The notes below the pieces were generated by a model, which had not been told where the DNA came from, made no database searches, and was given only the letters and a program-made list of their open reading frames with translations. A stretch of DNA of 8,357 nt, taken from Sphingomonadales bacterium. Lineage in GTDB: Bacteria; Pseudomonadota; Alphaproteobacteria; Sphingomonadales; Sphingomonadaceae. The translations under genes were made by a program, and so were the position numbers. The DNA lies in NCBI GenBank assembly GCA_025360285.1, contig JANYCM010000284.1, positions 1 through 8,357 on the forward strand, given 5' to 3'. Positions within the stretch are counted from its first letter, which is position 1, and every line of letters begins with the position of its first letter. Positions 5,925 to 8,357 of the stretch are shown in pieces.

Positions 5925-6134
5925 ATGGAGTCGCAAACCACTATCCTTTGGCCCACGATCCTTTGGCTGACCGCCGGTTGCGTGCTGGCGATTGCGGCCA
6001 GTATCGGCGATCGCGCCCGCCGCCGCGCACCATTCGCCTGGTATGCCTATCTGCCCTGGCACGGCCTGGTGTTCCTGGGGTTCGTAATGGCCTTGTTCGC
6101 CGCGGTGCATCTTTACGGGCTGGCGCGCGGCTGA
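5925..6134 (+). CDS. Small two-helix membrane protein of unknown function
   Basis: 69 residues from the ATG at 5925 (MESQTTILWP). Two hydrophobic segments, about 8-26 (LWPTILWLTAGCVLAIAAS) and 43-65 (LPWHGLVFLGFVMALFAAVH), flank a very basic loop DRARRRAPF (29-37). By the positive-inside rule the loop is cytoplasmic and both ends face the periplasm. Similar short hypothetical proteins are common in sphingomonads, but I know of no function. No Shine-Dalgarno is visible before the ATG; the frame is open far upstream, but that part is antisense to the methyltransferase. It is divergent from that gene with 70 bases between starts, and it precedes the PEP-CTERM gene by 76 bases in the same direction. 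Confidence 0.68.
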   Translation: MESQTTILWPTILWLTAGCVLAIAASIGDRARRRAPFAWYAYLPWHGLVFLGFVMALFAAVHLYGLARG

Positions 6135-6183
6135 CCGGCTTTCGTGGTTAATCGGGTACAGCTCGCCGGCGGTGCCGCCGTGT

Positions 6184-6201
6184 CTCCTTGCGCAAGAGGA
6201 G
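6184..6201 (+). promoter_or_regulatory. Possible hairpin covering the ribosome-binding site of the PEP-CTERM gene
   Basis: CTCCT (6184-6188) is the exact complement of AGGAG (6197-6201), the Shine-Dalgarno nine bases before the ATG at 6211, with an eight-base loop. An alternative fold uses the palindrome CTTGCGCAAG (6187-6196). Another short repeat, CGGCGG/CCGCCG, lies just upstream at 6167-6180. Folding of the leader could reduce translation until it is opened. The stem is only five base pairs, so this is tentative. Confidence 0.4.
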
Positions 6202-6210
6202 CGCAGGGTG

Positions 6211-6990
6211 ATGAAGATTTTGGCGATCGCCACGACGGGCGTGTTGCTGGCGGTGCCAGGCCAAGCGGCGGAAAAAGCCGGCGCCAGCGAAAAATCGCAG
6301 ATGGACGCCGAAAAATCCCGGCCGGAAGCCGACAAGTCACGATCCGGTGAGGCACGGTCCGGCACTGTCATCGAGATACTGAGCAAATCGAAACTGATCA
6401 GCGGCCGTGCCGCGCCCGGCGCCCCCGATCCCGGTGTGGCCAAGGGCGAAAGTCTGCTGGTCGGCTTTGATGCCAAAAACGCTCCCGGCGTCTGGGACAA
6501 AAGCGCCGGCGAAGTCATCACCGCCGCAGGTTCGGTCGGCGGCGTCCGCGCCGCGCCGGCGGGGGACAAGAGCCTCTATCGATCGCTGGGCGGCGGCGCC
6601 GAAAGCCTGTTCGATTTTTCGAAATGGAGCGCCGGCAAGCCGCTGGCCAGCCTGTCGGTCTATTGGGGGTCGATCGACAGCTATAATTATCTCGATCTGG
6701 TCAACAGCCAGGGCAAGACGGTGTGGACGCTGGCGGGCAGCGACCTGCCGCAATTCAACGGCGACCAGCGCAGCCCGATGACCAACCAGCGCGTTTACCT
6801 GAAATTCCTGCCCGAAGCCGATACCCAGGCGGCGCGCTTCCGATCAAAAGGCGCGGCGTTCGAATTCGACAATATTGGCGGCTCGATCACCGGGAGCGTG
6901 CCCGAACCCGGCGTCTGGGCCCTGCTGGTCATCGGCTTTGGTTTTGTCGGCCATGTCCTGCGCGGTCGCCGGCAGGCGATGTTATCCTAA
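6211..6990 (+). CDS. Exported PEPxxWA-CTERM sorting-domain protein
   Basis: 259 residues from the ATG at 6211, chosen because AGGAG at 6197-6201 is well spaced and a signal peptide follows directly (MKILAIATTGVLLAVPGQAA, 1-20). After it comes a charged stretch of heptads (21-47), then a globular part rich in Gly, Ser and aromatic residues with SVYWGSIDSYNYLDL (149-163), which resembles exosortase-dependent surface proteins. The C-terminus has the sorting signal: PEPGVWA (231-237), a hydrophobic helix LLVIGFGFVGHVL (238-250) and the basic end RGRR. Such proteins are processed by an exosortase at the inner membrane and released or held at the surface, often with exopolysaccharide. No exosortase gene is in view. 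It ends nine bases inside the convergent thioesterase gene. Specific role unknown. Confidence 0.88.
   Translation: MKILAIATTGVLLAVPGQAAEKAGASEKSQMDAEKSRPEADKSRSGEARSGTVIEILSKSKLISGRAAPGAPDPGVAKGESLLVGFDAKNAPGVWDKSAGEVITAAGSVGGVRAAPAGDKSLYRSLGGGAESLFDFSKWSAGKPLASLSVYWGSIDSYNYLDLVNSQGKTVWTLAGSDLPQFNGDQRSPMTNQRVYLKFLPEADTQAARFRSKGAAFEFDNIGGSITGSVPEPGVWALLVIGFGFVGHVLRGRRQAMLS
6271..6351 (+). repeat. Imperfect 21-bp coding repeat giving [E/D]KS-x-x-x-x heptads
   Basis: Directly after the signal peptide the protein reads EKAGAS, EKSQMDA (6289-6309), EKSRPEA (6310-6330), DKSRSGE (6331-6351). The three heptads share [E/D]-K-S at the same phase and are encoded by in-phase 21-base units starting GAAAAATC, GAAAAATC and GACAAGTC. 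This looks like a duplicated charged linker or short helix. Confidence 0.6.
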
Positions 6991-7386
6991 GAATGGCGCC
7001 GCGACCTCGGCCGGCACGCGGATCGCCCGGCCGCTGGCCTGGTCAACCAGCGCCCAGATGGTCAGCGCCCGTGCCCGCACCCGGCCATCACTGCCGGTGA
7101 TTTCGACATGGCGATCAAAGCGCGCGCCCTTGGGCGTGCCCACCCAGGTCGTCACGGTCAGCGTCTCCCCCACCAGCGTCGGCCGCAGATAATCGATCTC
7201 GTGCCGCGTCACCACCCAGACATAGGCCGCGATATCCACCGCCCGTGCCACCGCCCGCCAATGCGCTGTCGCCGCATCCTGCACCCAGCGCAGATAGATC
7301 GTGTTGTTGACATGGCCGAGTTCATCGATGTCAGCGGCCGCCGCCGTTACCGTCAAGGTGAAAGCGGCGCGATCAGCCGGCGGCAT
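6982..7386 (-). CDS. Acyl-CoA thioesterase, 4HBT/hotdog fold
   Basis: 134 residues, the normal size for single-domain hotdog thioesterases. The active-site helix region reads DIDELGHVNNTIYLRWVQDA (19-38), with the D-x-x-G-H-V-N-N pattern in which Asp21 is the likely catalytic acid; the later strands VVTRHEIDYLRPTLVGE and GRVRARALTIWALVD are typical of the YbgC/FadM branch. These cytoplasmic enzymes hydrolyse acyl-CoA thioesters; chain length preference cannot be read here. The ATG lies 14 bases inside the 3' end of the oligopeptidase gene, so expression probably depends on that transcript. GGGGTGA lies just before the ATG and may serve as a weak ribosome-binding site. The gene's last nine bases overlap the end of the PEP-CTERM gene. 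Confidence 0.88.
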   Translation of the reverse strand: MPPADRAAFTLTVTAAAADIDELGHVNNTIYLRWVQDAATAHWRAVARAVDIAAYVWVVTRHEIDYLRPTLVGETLTVTTWVGTPKGARFDRHVEITGSDGRVRARALTIWALVDQASGRAIRVPAEVAAPFLG

Positions 7387-8357
7387 CGGTCACCCCGAAC
7401 GCTGCCAGCAGAAAGCCATATTCCTCGGCAATGTCCCGCAACGCCGCAAAGCGCCCCGATTGGCCGCCATGCCCCGCCCCCATATTGGTCTTCAGCAGCA
7501 GCAGATTGTCATCGGTCTTGGTCGCCCGCAACTTCGCCACCCATTTTGCCGGCTCCCAATAGGTGACGCGCGGATCATTGAGCCCGGCGGTGACCAGCAG
7601 CGGCGGATACGCCTGCGGGATCACATTGTCATAGGGGCTGTAGCTTTTGATCAGATCATAGGCCGCCTTGTCCGTGATCGGGTTGCCCCATTCCGGCCAT
7701 TCGCCGGGCGTCAGCGGCAGGCTGGCATCGAGCATGGTGTTGAGCACATCGACAAAGGGCACATCGGCGACAATCGCCCGCCACAGGCCCGGCGCCATAT
7801 TGGCCACCGCCCCCATCAATTCGCCGCCGGCCGACCCGCCGCTCGCCGAGATATTGCCGGCGCGGCCATAACCGCGTGCCGCCAGCGCTTCGGCAACATC
7901 GATGAAATCCGTGAAGGTGTTGGTGCGCTTTTCCAACTTGCCGGCCAGATACCAGCCATGCCCCAGATCATCGCCGCCGCGGATATGGGCGATGGCATAG
8001 GCCAGGCCGCGATCGAGCAGGCTCAACCGGCTCGCCGAAAAGCTCGGGGGAATCGCCAGCCCATAGGCGCCATAGCCATAAAGGTGCAGCTTGCCGCTGC
8101 CGTCCCTGGGCCAGCCCTTTTTATAGACGATCGACACCGGCACCCGCGTGCCATCGCGCGCCGGGATCAGCAGCCGTTCGCTTTCATACAGCACCGCGTC
8201 ATAGCCCGACGGGATCATCTGCACCTTGCGGGTGACCAGCCGCGCCGCCGCGACATCATAGTCGATCACCGTCGCCGGTGTGACGAGCGACGAATAGTTG
8301 AGCCGCAGCAGCGGCGCGTCGCCCTCCGGGTTGGTGCCCAGGCTGACGGTATAGCTG
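7373..8357 (-). CDS. ptrB: Oligopeptidase B (S9A prolyl oligopeptidase family), C-terminal 328 codons, runs off the right edge
   Basis: The frame is open to the right edge, so the gene starts outside the window; a GTG at 8267-8269 is internal, because the frame before it reads SLGTNPEGDAPLLRLNYSSL, typical of the end of the propeller domain. Numbering from that GTG, the catalytic domain shows IPSGYDAVLYESERL, then GGSAGG with Ser146, NDPRV with Asp232 and GAGHGG with His267. The spacings of 86 and 121 residues from the serine are within one residue of those in E. coli PtrB (532, 617, 652), so the triad is intact. Family members cut peptides after Arg or Lys in the cytoplasm or periplasm. Oddity: the specificity loop reads LTPGEWPEWGNP, with Pro192 where the second acidic residue usually lies. 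The thioesterase gene starts 14 bases before this stop. Confidence 0.93.
   Translation of the reverse strand, partial: SYTVSLGTNPEGDAPLLRLNYSSLVTPATVIDYDVAAARLVTRKVQMIPSGYDAVLYESERLLIPARDGTRVPVSIVYKKGWPRDGSGKLHLYGYGAYGLAIPPSFSASRLSLLDRGLAYAIAHIRGGDDLGHGWYLAGKLEKRTNTFTDFIDVAEALAARGYGRAGNISASGGSAGGELMGAVANMAPGLWRAIVADVPFVDVLNTMLDASLPLTPGEWPEWGNPITDKAAYDLIKSYSPYDNVIPQAYPPLLVTAGLNDPRVTYWEPAKWVAKLRATKTDDNLLLLKTNMGAGHGGQSGRFAALRDIAEEYGFLLAAFGVTDAAG

Noticed and set aside
5855..5956. N-terminal extension of the methyltransferase up to 5956
   Set aside because: It would bury the signal peptide, lacks a ribosome-binding site and overlaps the start of the divergent membrane-protein gene, while GAGGAG precedes 5854.
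5574..6569. 331-codon open frame on the minus strand
   Set aside because: It overlaps the methyltransferase in another frame and is antisense to the small membrane protein and the PEP-CTERM gene, both better supported.
1..8357. CRISPR array, tRNA or rRNA gene, insertion sequence, or defence system
   Set aside because: No regularly spaced direct repeats, no cloverleaf-like gene, no transposase and no nuclease or toxin-antitoxin pair were seen; every gap is short and explained.

Overview
This is chromosomal DNA from a high-G+C alphaproteobacterium, most likely a member of the Sphingomonadales. The main reasons are the dense G/C-rich coding with long antisense shadow frames, the PEPxxWA-type sorting tail on one exported protein (a form typical of sphingomonads), and a gene set and protein wording I recognise from that order: a DUF1192 protein opposite a quinone oxidoreductase, an M17 peptidase, a small MarR, and an SH3/NlpC-P60 hydrolase. 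I see no mobile element, CRISPR array, rRNA or tRNA. It reads as ordinary, tightly packed core or near-core genome, with no stretch over 300 bases lacking a gene.

Layout. Positions 1-1234 (minus strand): a small operon in which a DUF1192 coiled-coil protein is followed by a class IV PLP enzyme (aminotransferase-like) and then a sulfotransferase-like P-loop protein that runs off the left edge. The genes are joined by ATGA and GTGA stop/start overlaps. A divergent promoter region (1235-1293) separates them from a plus-strand group at 1294-5064: an NAD(P)H:quinone oxidoreductase, an M17 leucyl aminopeptidase (ATGA overlap), an 87-base gap rich in CGAAA/TTTCG motifs, a short MarR regulator, and a C40 (NlpC/P60) peptidase with two SH3-like regions that overlaps marR by 23 bases. 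From 5051 the genes alternate in direction: an exported COG4798-like methyltransferase (minus), a 69-residue two-helix membrane protein (plus), a PEPxxWA-CTERM exported protein (plus), then a hotdog thioesterase and the C-terminal half of oligopeptidase B (both minus, overlapping by 14 bases and running off the right edge).

How the genes may work together. The M17 aminopeptidase and the cytoplasmic-looking C40 peptidase could both act on peptides, including recycled wall peptides, with the MarR between them as a local regulator; this is inference. The sulfotransferase-like and class IV PLP proteins occur fused in plant branched-chain-aminotransferase-like proteins, so they probably act on the same unknown pathway. 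The remaining genes look like independent housekeeping or envelope functions.

I did not find a convincing new multi-gene system. The points most worth a second look are a class IV PLP enzyme that appears to lack the glutamate contacting the PLP pyridine nitrogen, a methyltransferase with a signal peptide, a cluster of CGAAA half-sites before marR, a 13-bp perfect inverted repeat inside the end of the C40 peptidase gene, and a hairpin able to cover the ribosome-binding site of the PEP-CTERM gene.
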